Source: Isotricha intestinalis
Lineage: Eukaryota > Ciliophora > Litostomatea > Vestibuliferida > Isotrichidae
Direction of reading: 5' to 3'
Assembly (NCBI GenBank): GCA_023807065.1
Contig: JAJJLU010004411.1
Location: forward strand, 1-13,456
DNA length: 13,456 bases
Shown here: positions 1 through 8,365 of the stretch, one piece after another
How positions within the stretch are numbered: the first letter of the stretch is position 1
Layout of the letters: each line of letters begins with the position of its first letter
The notes under the pieces: generated by a model
The model's input: only the letters and a program-made list of their open reading frames with translations
The model's database searches: none
What the model was told of the DNA's origin: nothing
Program-made: the position numbers and the translations under genes

Positions 1-440
1 AAGATTGAGCCCAATCCCCATTATTAATTTAAATAATTTTTTGAAATATTATAATTATTAAATACACTATATATTTTTTAAATATAATTTCTAATTTTAA
101 AATTTCATTTTTTAAATAATCACAACTTTAAAACTTTTTTAATTACATATTATTTAATATATCTTTTTTAAAAGCAAATAAATCATTTTCAAAATCTTGT
201 AAATCTTTAATAATTTTATAAATTTTTTAAAAATTTTCTTGATTATTAATATCATATTATTCATTTTTGGCTTTTGAGGCTGTAATTGAATTTTTTTTAA
301 TAATTTTATTTTTATGATCTTCATTCCTCAAACTATTACTATTATTTATAGGGCCAAGACTTAAGCTAGAATCAATATATTATTCACTTATATTATCCAT
401 ATTATTTATATTATTTATTTTTTTAGCAATATTCTCTTTC
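1..440 (-). pseudogene. Probable 3' continuation of the broken gene
   Basis: Just after the CNBD frame stops at 441-443, a different minus frame (codon phase 442-440) reads a coding-like, Lys/Asn/Glu-rich sequence to the left edge. It includes KKENIAKKINN, YIDSSLSLGP and KDLQDFENDLFAFKKD. It has six in-frame TAA codons, the first at 380-382, and no TAG or TGA. Fewer stops than chance would give in such AT-rich DNA, together with recognisable amino-acid usage, suggest former coding sequence in which Gln or other codons decayed to TAA. Alternatively this is non-coding DNA. No domain is recognised, and the window edge cuts it. Confidence 0.35.
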
Positions 441-1427
441 TTAAAAATGATTATTTTTAAGACTATTTAAAATCCATTCATTATGCTTTTTATTTCTTAG
501 ATTTATTGTTTCAATAAATTTTTTTATACTTAAAACATATTTTTTAGATATTTTTTCCCAATCTGATTTTTTTAATATAAACCTATAAGCTGTCATTCTT
601 GGATTTGTTTTTATACTATAACTACTTTTTGAATTTGAAATAAATTCATATTCTCCAAATATATTATTTTCGAATATTGCATATACTGGTTGATCATATT
701 TGTTATAAATAAAAACACTACGAATATTTAGAAAATATAAATTTTTAACTTTTTTATTATATCCAATTATGGTTTTATCCACTGTGAACATTTTTGGTTT
801 CATGCATTCAAAAATTTTAAATATAAATTCATCTTCACAATTTTCAAAACATACAGAAAAATTTTCTTTTAAATATTAAATAATTTATTATGTATTTCGT
901 GAACAATTTTATTTCTTCATATATCGAATAATCTTTTATTATTATTCTTAACTTCTGAATATGCCAATCCTCGCCTAAATGCTAAAAATAATGACATTAA
1001 TTTTTTTAAACAGGATGGAAAAACTTATTTCTTTGTCATTTGAAAGTTCAATATTATCTTCTTCATTTATTGTTCCATCTTCAAATGAAATTTCACCATT
1101 TGAAAATCCATTTATCTTCTTTGATTTTATATATTTATCATTTATTTCAGATTTACTTAAATCAGGAATAACTTTAATCATAAAATCATTTAAATAAGAA
1201 AAAAGAGTTGAATTTATTTTTTCCGGATAAGAAAACTTAATAATATTTCCTAAATGATTGAATTTTAAATCTATAATTGGAATATCTTCTTTGATTTCTT
1301 CATTTGATAAAATATCATATCCTCCTAATGATTCTTCTTCTAAATTATTAAGTAATTTGAATAAAGCAATAATAATTATAGAATTATAAGAATAAGTTCT
1401 TGTATATTTATATTTAAAATAAATAAA
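441..1427 (-). pseudogene. Broken cyclic-nucleotide-binding-domain (channel-like) gene
   Basis: The best-preserved part is a cyclic-nucleotide-binding-like domain (about 875-441, one frame). It begins with a CFENCEDEFI...MKPKMF stretch typical of the first helices and strands, and contains the FGE of the phosphate-binding cassette. The Arg that normally contacts the cyclic phosphate is replaced (SSYSIKT), so ligand binding is unlikely. Upstream, the +1-shifted frame reads MSLFLAFRRGLAYSEV...RNKIVHEIHNKLF (997-872), which resembles the stretch just before the CNBD in protist CNG-like channels. It carries TGA at 917-919 and TAA at 869-871. Further upstream the first frame is open from 1427 to 978 (150 codons, Glu/Ile-rich, no recognised domain), ends in TAG at 975-977, and begins after TGA 1428-1430 without a usable ATG. 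No pore or transmembrane segments are visible. At least two frame changes plus nonsense codons make this a decayed gene under the standard code. Whether the 5' block belongs to the same gene is uncertain. Confidence 0.6.
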
Positions 1428-1495
1428 TCATTAAAATATTTAGAATAATCTCTTTTTAATTATTAATTAAAAAAAAATAATTCAATAAATAGAAA
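1428..1495. other. Short spacer upstream of the phosphatase gene
   Basis: This 68-base A/T stretch separates the 5' limit of the broken minus-strand frame from the phosphatase ATG. It presumably contains the phosphatase promoter; no specific element is recognisable. Confidence 0.4.
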
Positions 1496-2575
1496 ATGAA
1501 AGGAATAATTACTCCAAAAAATAAAATAAATTTATCTTCAAATCAAAAAATTCTTCCAGCAAATACAGTTGATAAAAATTCAATGTTAATAAGACCAATA
1601 ATTGAAATAAATAATAAAAATAAAAAATTAAATGAAAAAAATTCAATATTTGATTCAATAAATAATATTAATGATAAATCAGATAAAAAAAAAAATTATT
1701 TTCAAACATTAAAAGACAAAATTTTCAGTCCAGGTGATTTTGAACCTTTAAAAACAGAGTCAAAAAATCAAAAACTTTTTACAGAATTAACCAAAAAATT
1801 AAATAATATGAAAAACAATAATATAAATTCAAATCCTTTTCAATCATTAGATTTAAAAAAATTATCAAACCCAAAATTAAAATATCTTCCTGAAAAAACT
1901 TTAGTTTCATCAAAGAAAAAAACTTTATTTTTAGATTTAGATGAAACTTTAGTTCATTCAGCTTTTAAAACTTATTATTCAAAAGAAGATATAGTTTTTA
2001 ATATGTTATATGATGGAAAAGAACATACAATTTATGTATTAAAAAGACCTTATGTTGATGAATTTTTAGAAAAAATGTCAAATTTATTTGAATTAGTTAT
2101 TTTTACTGCTTCCATTTCAGATTATGCAAATCCACTTTTAAATAAATTAGATCCAAAAAGAAGAATATCATATAGATTATTCAGAGAACATTGTACAATT
2201 CAAGGTAATTTATTTATTAAAGACTTAAGAAAAGTTGGAAGAGATTTAAAAGATGTTATTATTATTGATAATAATCCTATTTCTTATTTATATAATAAAG
2301 AAAATGGAATTCCTATATTAACCTGGCATTCTTTTCAAAGTGATAATGAATTAATTAAATTAATTCCTTTACTTGAATTATTGTCTAAAACTGATGATGT
2401 TAGAACTGTTATTAAAAAAGTTGTTAATGGAAGTTATGTGAATTATAGTATAGTTGATAAATTGCTAAATCCTAAACCTGAAAAAAATAAAATTGAAAAA
2501 AAAGAAGAAAATAAAGGTTCGGATTTTTTTAATTTTAATAACAATAATAATAATACTATTAATAATAATAATACA

Positions 2576-2608
<33 letters not shown>

Positions 2609-3346
2609 AACAGTACTTTAAAAAGTAATAGACATGAAAACTCATTTATTTCTAATAATTTTAATGATTCTATATTGAAATTAAATCATAAATTTAATAA
2701 TTATTATTTTGATTCTCATGAAAGAAATTCTATAAGAGAAAGTTTAAGTGAATTAGATTCAAAAAAGTCTATTAATTTATTTCAAGATAAAGAATATTTA
2801 GAAAAATATAATACTTTTTATAACCCTAAAACAGCATCAATTGATAAAAAATTTGGTGAAAAAAATGATGAATTAATATTACCTTCCAATAATTATACAA
2901 ATTCTTCTTCAAAGAGTTTAAGTGTTAAGAAAAATAACAGTAAAAACTTTTATAATAAAATAATTGAAATAAAAGAAAAAGTGAATAATGATGAAAATGA
3001 AAAATTAGAATCTTTACATATTGGAAATTTTAGTTTAGTTAATAAAGAAATTGATGTAAATTCTATGACTTTACCTTCTAAAGCAAATGAAAAAAATAAT
3101 ATTTATTCTTTTAATAAATCTAAATTTTATGAATCAAAAATTAATCATTTTAATACAAAAGTTGCAAGTATAAATTTACAAGAAAGAAATGAAAATAAAT
3201 CAGGAATGGAAAGAAATAAAACTTTTGATAGTTTATCTTTTCTTTCTTATAATAATAATAAAACAAATAGAAATTATTCAAGTATTTTTAAAGATAGATT
3301 TAAAAGTATAAGTGGGAATACTCTTAAATCTAATTTTTTTAACTGA
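1496..3346 (+). CDS. FCP1/SCP-type protein serine/threonine phosphatase
   Basis: This 616-residue protein contains a complete FCP1-homology (NIF) domain at about residues 141-305, of the HAD superfamily. These enzymes remove phosphate from Ser/Thr, classically on the RNA polymerase II C-terminal domain or, in the Dullard branch, on lipin-type substrates. Visible catalytic elements are DLDET (D147 nucleophile, D149 acid/base, T151), the second HAD motif FTAS (203-206), conserved KRPYVDEFL (183-191), the RISYRLFREHC segment (223-233) and IIIDNNP (255-261) with the acidic motif-IV residue D258. The first 140 residues are Lys/Asn-rich and disordered. After the domain lies an Asn run (about 345-372), then about 240 residues of low complexity with no recognised motif. 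No transmembrane helix is seen, which favours the SCP/CTDSP-like over the Dullard subgroup, but the substrate is not determinable. The first ATG has an AAAATG context. It ends in TGA, 61 bases before the next plus-strand gene. Confidence 0.93.
2528..2611 (+). repeat. AAT/AAC microsatellite encoding poly-Asn
   Basis: A nearly pure AAT-type trinucleotide run with a few Thr and Ile interruptions lies in frame inside the phosphatase gene, directly after the catalytic domain. It encodes an asparagine-rich linker of about 28 residues. Such runs are common in AT-rich protist genomes and change length by slippage. The use of AAT, AAC and ACT interruptions suggests it is not freshly expanded. Confidence 0.9.
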
Positions 3347-3407
3347 GTATTATTTTAATTTAAACAAATTATAAATATATATTTTTCTAATTAATAAATA
3401 AATTTAA

Positions 3408-5987
3408 ATGAAAATCACTAATAATCAAAGGAAAAATATGTTATATAAATATAATCGAGATTTATATTATCAAAACCAACAAAATAATATTAATTTAAAT
3501 AACTCAAAATTATCTAATAATATTTTAAATTCTAGTGGAACAAATGATACAATTAAAATTTTAAATTTATTAAAAACTGATGAAGGAAATGATAACAAAA
3601 ATAAACTTGAATCAATTAGAGAATATAATTATGAAGATATTTTAGCAATTTGTATAAAAGTTTTTATGTATTATGCTAAACCTAAAAATGGACAATTTTA
3701 TTTGTCTTATAATAATGTGATAAAAATATTAAAAAACTGTGATATTATTAATGAAAAGAATTTTAAAAATAAAGATATTGATATTTTAATTCAAAAAATT
3801 AATAAAGGAATTGGACAATTTACTTCTGAAAATTTTTTAGATTTATTAACTAAAATTTGTATGTGTTTAAACACAAATTATAATGATAATAAAAAGGAAA
3901 TTTTTACTAATTTTGTTAGATTTTATCTAGAACCTTTTTGTTGTGAAATGGATAAAAAATCTGAATTTGAAAATAGTCAAAGTATATTGAATGATACAAT
4001 ATTTGAAAATAAAAAAACAATAAATGTTAATGAAGATGAAAATAGAATTAAATTAAATGTATCATTAAATTTTAAAAAATTCATTGAAAATTATTCTCTT
4101 GATCAAAATTCTTATTTAATACTAAGTTCTATTTTAAAAGGTTTGAAACAAATTTATAAACATTATTTTATTTATGAAAACAATAACCATATAGATCTCA
4201 AGAAAATTGAAAAAAACTCTTTTAATAATTTTATTACTTTTTGTAGAGAATTTGAAATATTTCCTTATTTAATTAATAAAAACTTAATAGAATTTTATTG
4301 GTCAATAATCAATTCAAACTCTTTAGAAAAACTAATAAATAATTCAAAGATTTCTTTAGATAAATTTAATCATAAGTCATATAACATTGGAATAATTTAT
4401 TCTTTTCCTAAATTTGTTTTATTGTTTTCTCATATAGCTTCATATTATTTTTATTCTACCAAAATTTCAAAAGCTGAAAGATTATTATATCTAATTGAAA
4501 AAATTTACCACAGCAAAGGATATAATAATTTAAATAAAAACCTTTCAACAACATACAATAAAAAATATAGTATTGTTCCTCCTAAAGAAGTAATAGAATT
4601 AATCAATAAAACATTAATTGAAGATGAAAAAACAGTTGAAAAATTAAAATATAAAACAATACAATCTGATTTCACAAAAAATAAAGAAAATTTTCAATCA
4701 TTTATTGGATTAAATGATGAAAATTTCAAAAAATTAGAAAAATACTTAGATAAATTAAAAGATATATTTAATATATATTCTCAAATAGGAGATAAATTTC
4801 AATTTAGAAAATTAACTTTTTCAAATTTCCAAAAACTATTATATGATGGAGGATTATTAGATATAAAATCATCAAAAAAAAACAATTTAATTTTATCAAC
4901 TCAAAGGTCTTTTATTTATCAAAATAGTATAAATAAAAGTGAAAACATTGAAAAACATAAATCAAACAAATCAGTTTCTCTTCCGAATATTAATAGTTCA
5001 AATTTAAATATTTCAAAAAACAGTGATTTAAACCGTCCACTTAATCAAACCAAAAAAAAAGAAAAATTAAATCTTGCTGAAGTAAATATTATTTGTTCCA
5101 TTCTTTCAGGATATATAAATTATTTAGAGCATAATACAAATTTTAATAAATCTTATATTAACTTTAATAAAAATTTAACCATGAATACTTCCTCATATAG
5201 AAATAATACAGTCTATAAATTTGATTTTTTCCTTTTTATAAAAAGTTTACCTTTAATTTCTTTAAGGTTATTTCCAAATGAAAATAATGATATTAATGAG
5301 TCAATGAAGATTTTTTTAAATGACAAAATTAAATATTTTATCAATAATTTATCAGAAAAATTAAAATCATGTAGTTTAATTCCTGAAATATTAAAATTAA
5401 TTAATAGTTTTTCTAATAATTTAAAAATAAAAGAATTAATAAAAGACATTTCTCCTTTAATTCATAATCATTTTTTAAATTATGCAAATTCCAAAAACCG
5501 ATTAATTGACTTTGATAATTTTTTATTATTTTTTAAAGATTTTGACATTTATCCTCATTGGATAAGTTTAACAAGAATAAAAGAAATTTTTTATGCAGGA
5601 TGTTCAAAAAAAAAAGAAGACAAAGAAGAAGAAAATTTTGATTATAAAATATTTATTCAATGTTTTATAGTTATTGCAGTAAATATGAATTCAGGAGATG
5701 ATTTTGATTGGATTGATAAAGTTTTATTTATGATTGATAAAATGTTTATTGAAGGATGTAAAAAATCTTTATTAAAATCAGGGAAAACTTTTACTTCAAA
5801 ATATGACTTTAATTATCATGAAAGGTTATTAATGGAAAAATATCCTTCTTATTATAAAAGAAAATATACAAATTGTGATTATAGATATGGTAATAAACAT
5901 TATTTTAACCAAAAAATAAAAAGCACTGATAATAGTATAATTGAAGAAAAATATAATATAAAATTTAATGACATTTTTATGAAATAA
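3408..5987 (+). CDS. p25-alpha/TPPP-like repeat protein of unknown role
   Basis: An 859-residue, Asn/Lys/Ile-rich protein. Residues 81-152 resemble a p25-alpha (tubulin polymerization-promoting protein) domain, an EF-hand-derived fold: VFMYYAKPKNGQFYLS, then VIKILKNCDIIN, then the DIDILIQKI signature and a closing FTSENFLDLLTKI helix. A related helix-loop-helix motif (Y/F near the start, then Leu/Ile, an NF pair and an acidic FDI/FEI) recurs three more times: about 248-289 (FITFCREFEIFPYLI), 453-485 (LTFSNFQKLLYDGG) and 684-720 (FLLFFKDFDIYPHWI). The protein therefore looks like a four-unit EF-hand-like array. None of the loops shows a full Ca2+-binding DxDxD pattern. It has no signal peptide or membrane helix. 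If the fold call is right, a microtubule or ciliary role is plausible but only inferred. It ends in TAA; the 54-base gap to the next gene is also a multiple of three but holds four stop codons. Confidence 0.85.
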   Translation: MKITNNQRKNMLYKYNRDLYYQNQQNNINLNNSKLSNNILNSSGTNDTIKILNLLKTDEGNDNKNKLESIREYNYEDILAICIKVFMYYAKPKNGQFYLSYNNVIKILKNCDIINEKNFKNKDIDILIQKINKGIGQFTSENFLDLLTKICMCLNTNYNDNKKEIFTNFVRFYLEPFCCEMDKKSEFENSQSILNDTIFENKKTINVNEDENRIKLNVSLNFKKFIENYSLDQNSYLILSSILKGLKQIYKHYFIYENNNHIDLKKIEKNSFNNFITFCREFEIFPYLINKNLIEFYWSIINSNSLEKLINNSKISLDKFNHKSYNIGIIYSFPKFVLLFSHIASYYFYSTKISKAERLLYLIEKIYHSKGYNNLNKNLSTTYNKKYSIVPPKEVIELINKTLIEDEKTVEKLKYKTIQSDFTKNKENFQSFIGLNDENFKKLEKYLDKLKDIFNIYSQIGDKFQFRKLTFSNFQKLLYDGGLLDIKSSKKNNLILSTQRSFIYQNSINKSENIEKHKSNKSVSLPNINSSNLNISKNSDLNRPLNQTKKKEKLNLAEVNIICSILSGYINYLEHNTNFNKSYINFNKNLTMNTSSYRNNTVYKFDFFLFIKSLPLISLRLFPNENNDINESMKIFLNDKIKYFINNLSEKLKSCSLIPEILKLINSFSNNLKIKELIKDISPLIHNHFLNYANSKNRLIDFDNFLLFFKDFDIYPHWISLTRIKEIFYAGCSKKKEDKEEENFDYKIFIQCFIVIAVNMNSGDDFDWIDKVLFMIDKMFIEGCKKSLLKSGKTFTSKYDFNYHERLLMEKYPSYYKRKYTNCDYRYGNKHYFNQKIKSTDNSIIEEKYNIKFNDIFMK

Positions 5988-6041
5988 ATAAAAAACATTT
6001 TAGATATTAAATTAATTATTTAATAAATTTTTTATTAGAAA

Positions 6042-7295
6042 ATGAGTTCATCACAACAAACAAAAATAAGACATAAAATATCAAAAAGAGAAACAGGAAT
6101 TTTAAGAAGATTATTTCAATTAAATAGTGTTGCATATCAAAGATCATCTCAAACTGATAAATCTGTTCCTTCTGGAAATCAAATAAATAATACTTTAAAC
6201 AGTATTAGCAGATTATCTCAAAATGAAATTGAAAGACCAGAAAATAATATTTCTCTGATAAAAAAACCAGAAAAAATAGAAGAAAAAACAATAGATTTTA
6301 AAACATATAAAAATAAAACAATTTCTCCTTTATTAAAATTAGGTTGTAGATTCATTAATAATGAACTTCAACTTTCATTTATTGATAAAATAATATCAAT
6401 AGTTAAAATTCAATCAGTTTTTAGAAGTTATATATTTAAAAAACATTTTAATTTACAAATTGAAGAAGAAATTGAAAGGAAAGGAATTGAAGAAATAATA
6501 TTACTTCAAAGCTTAATAAGACAATATTTAGTAGGAATTAAAATAAGAAAAAATTTCCTAAGAGATGAAATAGTTGACGAAAGAGATGCTTGTGCAGATA
6601 AAATATTAAGTTTATTTCAATTAATGTTTGATAAAAATCAAGTAGGAATAAATGCTTTAAAATTAAATATATTAAAATGCAGAGAAGAAGCAGCTCAGAA
6701 AATACAACATATATATAGAGGATATAAATATTATTCTAAATTTAAAAAATTAAGAAATGAAATGACAGAAACATATTTTATAACATATCCATTTTTTGCC
6801 AAAAAAGTAGAATTAAGAGTATTTTTACCAGGTTCATCAACATCAATTAATATAGGAATATTTAATAATTCTTTTAAACAATTTCCATTTGTTTACAATG
6901 AATTTTTAGGTATTTTTATATTATCAATTCCTCCAAGTACTTTTCCAAGTGGGCAATATAGATGCCAGTTTATTATAGATGGATTTGCTTCTTGTGATGG
7001 TAGATTTCCTAATGTTGAATTTGAAGATGGTACTTTATATAATATGGTTGGATTTTTTGTTGATAAAAAAAGTATTCCTGATAATTATGATGATTTTGGT
7101 AATTCTCAAGAACCACCTGATATGGAAAGTTCAAATAGTGGAAAAAGTGAAGATTTATTAGAAAATTTAAAAAATTTAAGAGAAAGTGGTAAACAAAATT
7201 ATGATTTAGATGCTGAATTATATGGGAGAAGATGTGAAGATAGAATGGATGAAATGAGAAAAAGATCTTTTAGTAATTTTCATATTGATTATTAA
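6042..7295 (+). CDS. IQ-motif protein with carbohydrate-binding-like beta domain
   Basis: A 417-residue protein with three IQ-type calmodulin-binding motifs: about 119-136 (IVKIQSVFRSYIFKKHF), 152-172 (LLQSLIRQYLVGIKIRKNF) and 216-237 (AAQKIQHIYRGYKYYSKF). The third is closest to the IQxxxRGxxxR consensus. Residues 243-340 follow the pattern of AMPK-beta/CBM48 glycogen-binding domains: a YPFFAKKVEL strand, an LPGSST turn, a central IPPSTFPSG, then the typical G-x-Y-x-x-x-F-I-I-D-G (QYRCQFIIDG) and a late EDGTLYNMVGFF. The usual Trp residues that stack on sugar are absent, so it may have kept the fold but not the binding. The N-terminus is Ser/Asn-rich, and the C-terminus is acidic and coil-like. 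Calmodulin or centrin are the likely partners. The start has an AAAATG context and the stop is TAA. Confidence 0.88.
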   Translation: MSSSQQTKIRHKISKRETGILRRLFQLNSVAYQRSSQTDKSVPSGNQINNTLNSISRLSQNEIERPENNISLIKKPEKIEEKTIDFKTYKNKTISPLLKLGCRFINNELQLSFIDKIISIVKIQSVFRSYIFKKHFNLQIEEEIERKGIEEIILLQSLIRQYLVGIKIRKNFLRDEIVDERDACADKILSLFQLMFDKNQVGINALKLNILKCREEAAQKIQHIYRGYKYYSKFKKLRNEMTETYFITYPFFAKKVELRVFLPGSSTSINIGIFNNSFKQFPFVYNEFLGIFILSIPPSTFPSGQYRCQFIIDGFASCDGRFPNVEFEDGTLYNMVGFFVDKKSIPDNYDDFGNSQEPPDMESSNSGKSEDLLENLKNLRESGKQNYDLDAELYGRRCEDRMDEMRKRSFSNFHIDY

Positions 7296-7502
7296 ACGAT
7301 GATGAGTTTATTATTTCTAATTTTTTTTATTTACTTAATAATTATATTAAGTTGGGTTTTGATTTGTATTAATTTATTAAATTATGACATAAAATTTCAT
7401 TTAATTTTTGGGTATTAAAAAATGAAATTTTAATATATTTTTATATTGGGTTTTTTGATTTTTAAAATAAAAAAAAATTAAATAAATTTTATTTAAAAAT
7501 AA
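7296..7502. other. Convergent intergenic gap with a hairpin
   Basis: This is a 207-base, very AT-rich gap between two genes that meet tail to tail. It contains a perfect 12-bp inverted repeat: AAAATTTCATTT at 7391-7402 and AAATGAAATTTT at 7420-7431, with a 17-base loop. A hairpin here would lie in both 3' untranslated regions and could mark 3'-end formation, though no function is shown. The only other thing present is a 39-codon T-rich frame from 7299, considered and rejected as a gene. Confidence 0.5.
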
Positions 7503-8309
7503 TTATTTATTTTTTTCTTTTTCCATTGCTTCTGCAAATGACCTTTCCATTGGAGTTTGAATATTATCAGTATTTAAATCAACAATATAGTTTGTTTCTC
7601 TTAGAAATGCTTCAACTCCTTTTTTCAAACTTAAATCATATAATTTAGAAAGTGCTTTTCTTTCTTCTATTTCTTTTTGAATATCTATTTGTAAATTATC
7701 TAAAACATTTTTTAATCTCTCCATTTCATTATTAAAATCTTTATTCATTTTATCTAATTTTTCATGGTTTTTTTCACTATATTTTAATCTTATTTTTGAC
7801 TTTTGTAATGAATTTGTTATATTTCTCCATGAATTAAAAATTAAACTTTTTCTTCTATTTAATAAAAATTCAGTGATAATATCATCTTTAAGATGTTTTT
7901 TCTTTTTTTGAAAAACATATTTATTTAGCCTTCTAAATATTTGGGATTTTTTTTTTAAATTTTGAGCATTTTGAAAAGATTGAATAATTTGATTTTCTTG
8001 TTCTTTTTTTTTATTTTGTCCATTGCCTAAGTTAAATTTTGATTTCTTTAAATTTACAGAAAGGGCTTCTACTGCTTTTTCATGAACTTCTCTATTTTTA
8101 TCTAATCTTTTTTCATAATCATTTCCAAAAGTTGTAAAAGCATTATTTATAATAGAATAAAGGGAGTTATTCAAAGTTTTAAAAGCTGTTTCTAATCCTT
8201 TTTCAATTGTTGCTTGATTATTTCTATAAAATTCATCTAATTGTGATTTTGATGATTCACCTAATACATTATTTATATTATTTAGTGATGATGATGCTTC
8301 TTCTGTCAT
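7503..8309 (-). CDS. Coiled-coil protein with Sfi1-like boxes, POC5-like
   Basis: A 268-residue, highly helical protein. An N-terminal helical region (about 20-90) is followed by two Sfi1-like boxes of the centrin-binding type, around 124-140 (IFRRLNKYVFQKKKKHL) and 156-171 (SLIFNSWRNITNSLQK, with the F..WR core). A coiled coil follows (about 175-222), then SLKKGVEAFLRE (227-238). This order (Sfi1-type boxes, coiled coil, then a short conserved K-x-G-V-x-A-x-x-x-E helix) recalls the C-terminal half of POC5, a centrin-binding protein of the distal centriole lumen. It is much shorter than human POC5, so the assignment rests on pattern rather than clear homology; another centrin-binding basal-body protein would fit equally well. 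The ATG context is ATAAATG and the stop is TAA. It is divergently arranged with the golgin gene, 56 bp away. Confidence 0.8.
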   Translation of the reverse strand: MTEEASSSLNNINNVLGESSKSQLDEFYRNNQATIEKGLETAFKTLNNSLYSIINNAFTTFGNDYEKRLDKNREVHEKAVEALSVNLKKSKFNLGNGQNKKKEQENQIIQSFQNAQNLKKKSQIFRRLNKYVFQKKKKHLKDDIITEFLLNRRKSLIFNSWRNITNSLQKSKIRLKYSEKNHEKLDKMNKDFNNEMERLKNVLDNLQIDIQKEIEERKALSKLYDLSLKKGVEAFLRETNYIVDLNTDNIQTPMERSFAEAMEKEKNK

Positions 8310-8365
8310 TTATTTTATTTATATTTTTATATAATAAAATTATATTTTAAAGGTTTTTAAATTTC
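8310..8365. promoter_or_regulatory. Shared 56-bp divergent spacer (presumed bidirectional promoter)
   Basis: The start codons of the POC5-like gene (minus) and the golgin gene (plus) are separated by only 56 bases of nearly pure A/T, broken only by one GG and a terminal C. Both promoters and both 5' untranslated regions must fit here, unless transcription starts inside the neighbouring gene. No specific element can be named. TATA-like strings occur but are expected in such composition. Confidence 0.4.

Noticed and set aside
1..60. Telomere at the left edge.
   Set aside because: No tandem C/A-rich telomere repeat is present; the CCCAATCCCC string occurs only once.
979..1197. Plus-strand frame of 72 codons opposite the broken minus-strand gene.
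   Set aside because: It mirrors the Glu/Asn/Ser-rich minus-strand frame, which extends further (to 1427) and has more protein-like composition.
5985..6044. The p25-alpha-like and IQ genes lie in the same frame with a 54-base gap, so a single 1,295-residue read-through protein is possible if UAA/UAG were Gln.
   Set aside because: The gap has four stop codons (three TAA, one TAG) and non-coding-like composition, the IQ gene has its own AAAATG start, and no intact gene here has internal TAA or TAG.
7299..7418. 39-codon frame with a hydrophobic, membrane-helix-like product, directly after the IQ gene.
   Set aside because: T-rich 3' sequence yields such frames by chance; it overlaps the hairpin and has no supporting motif.
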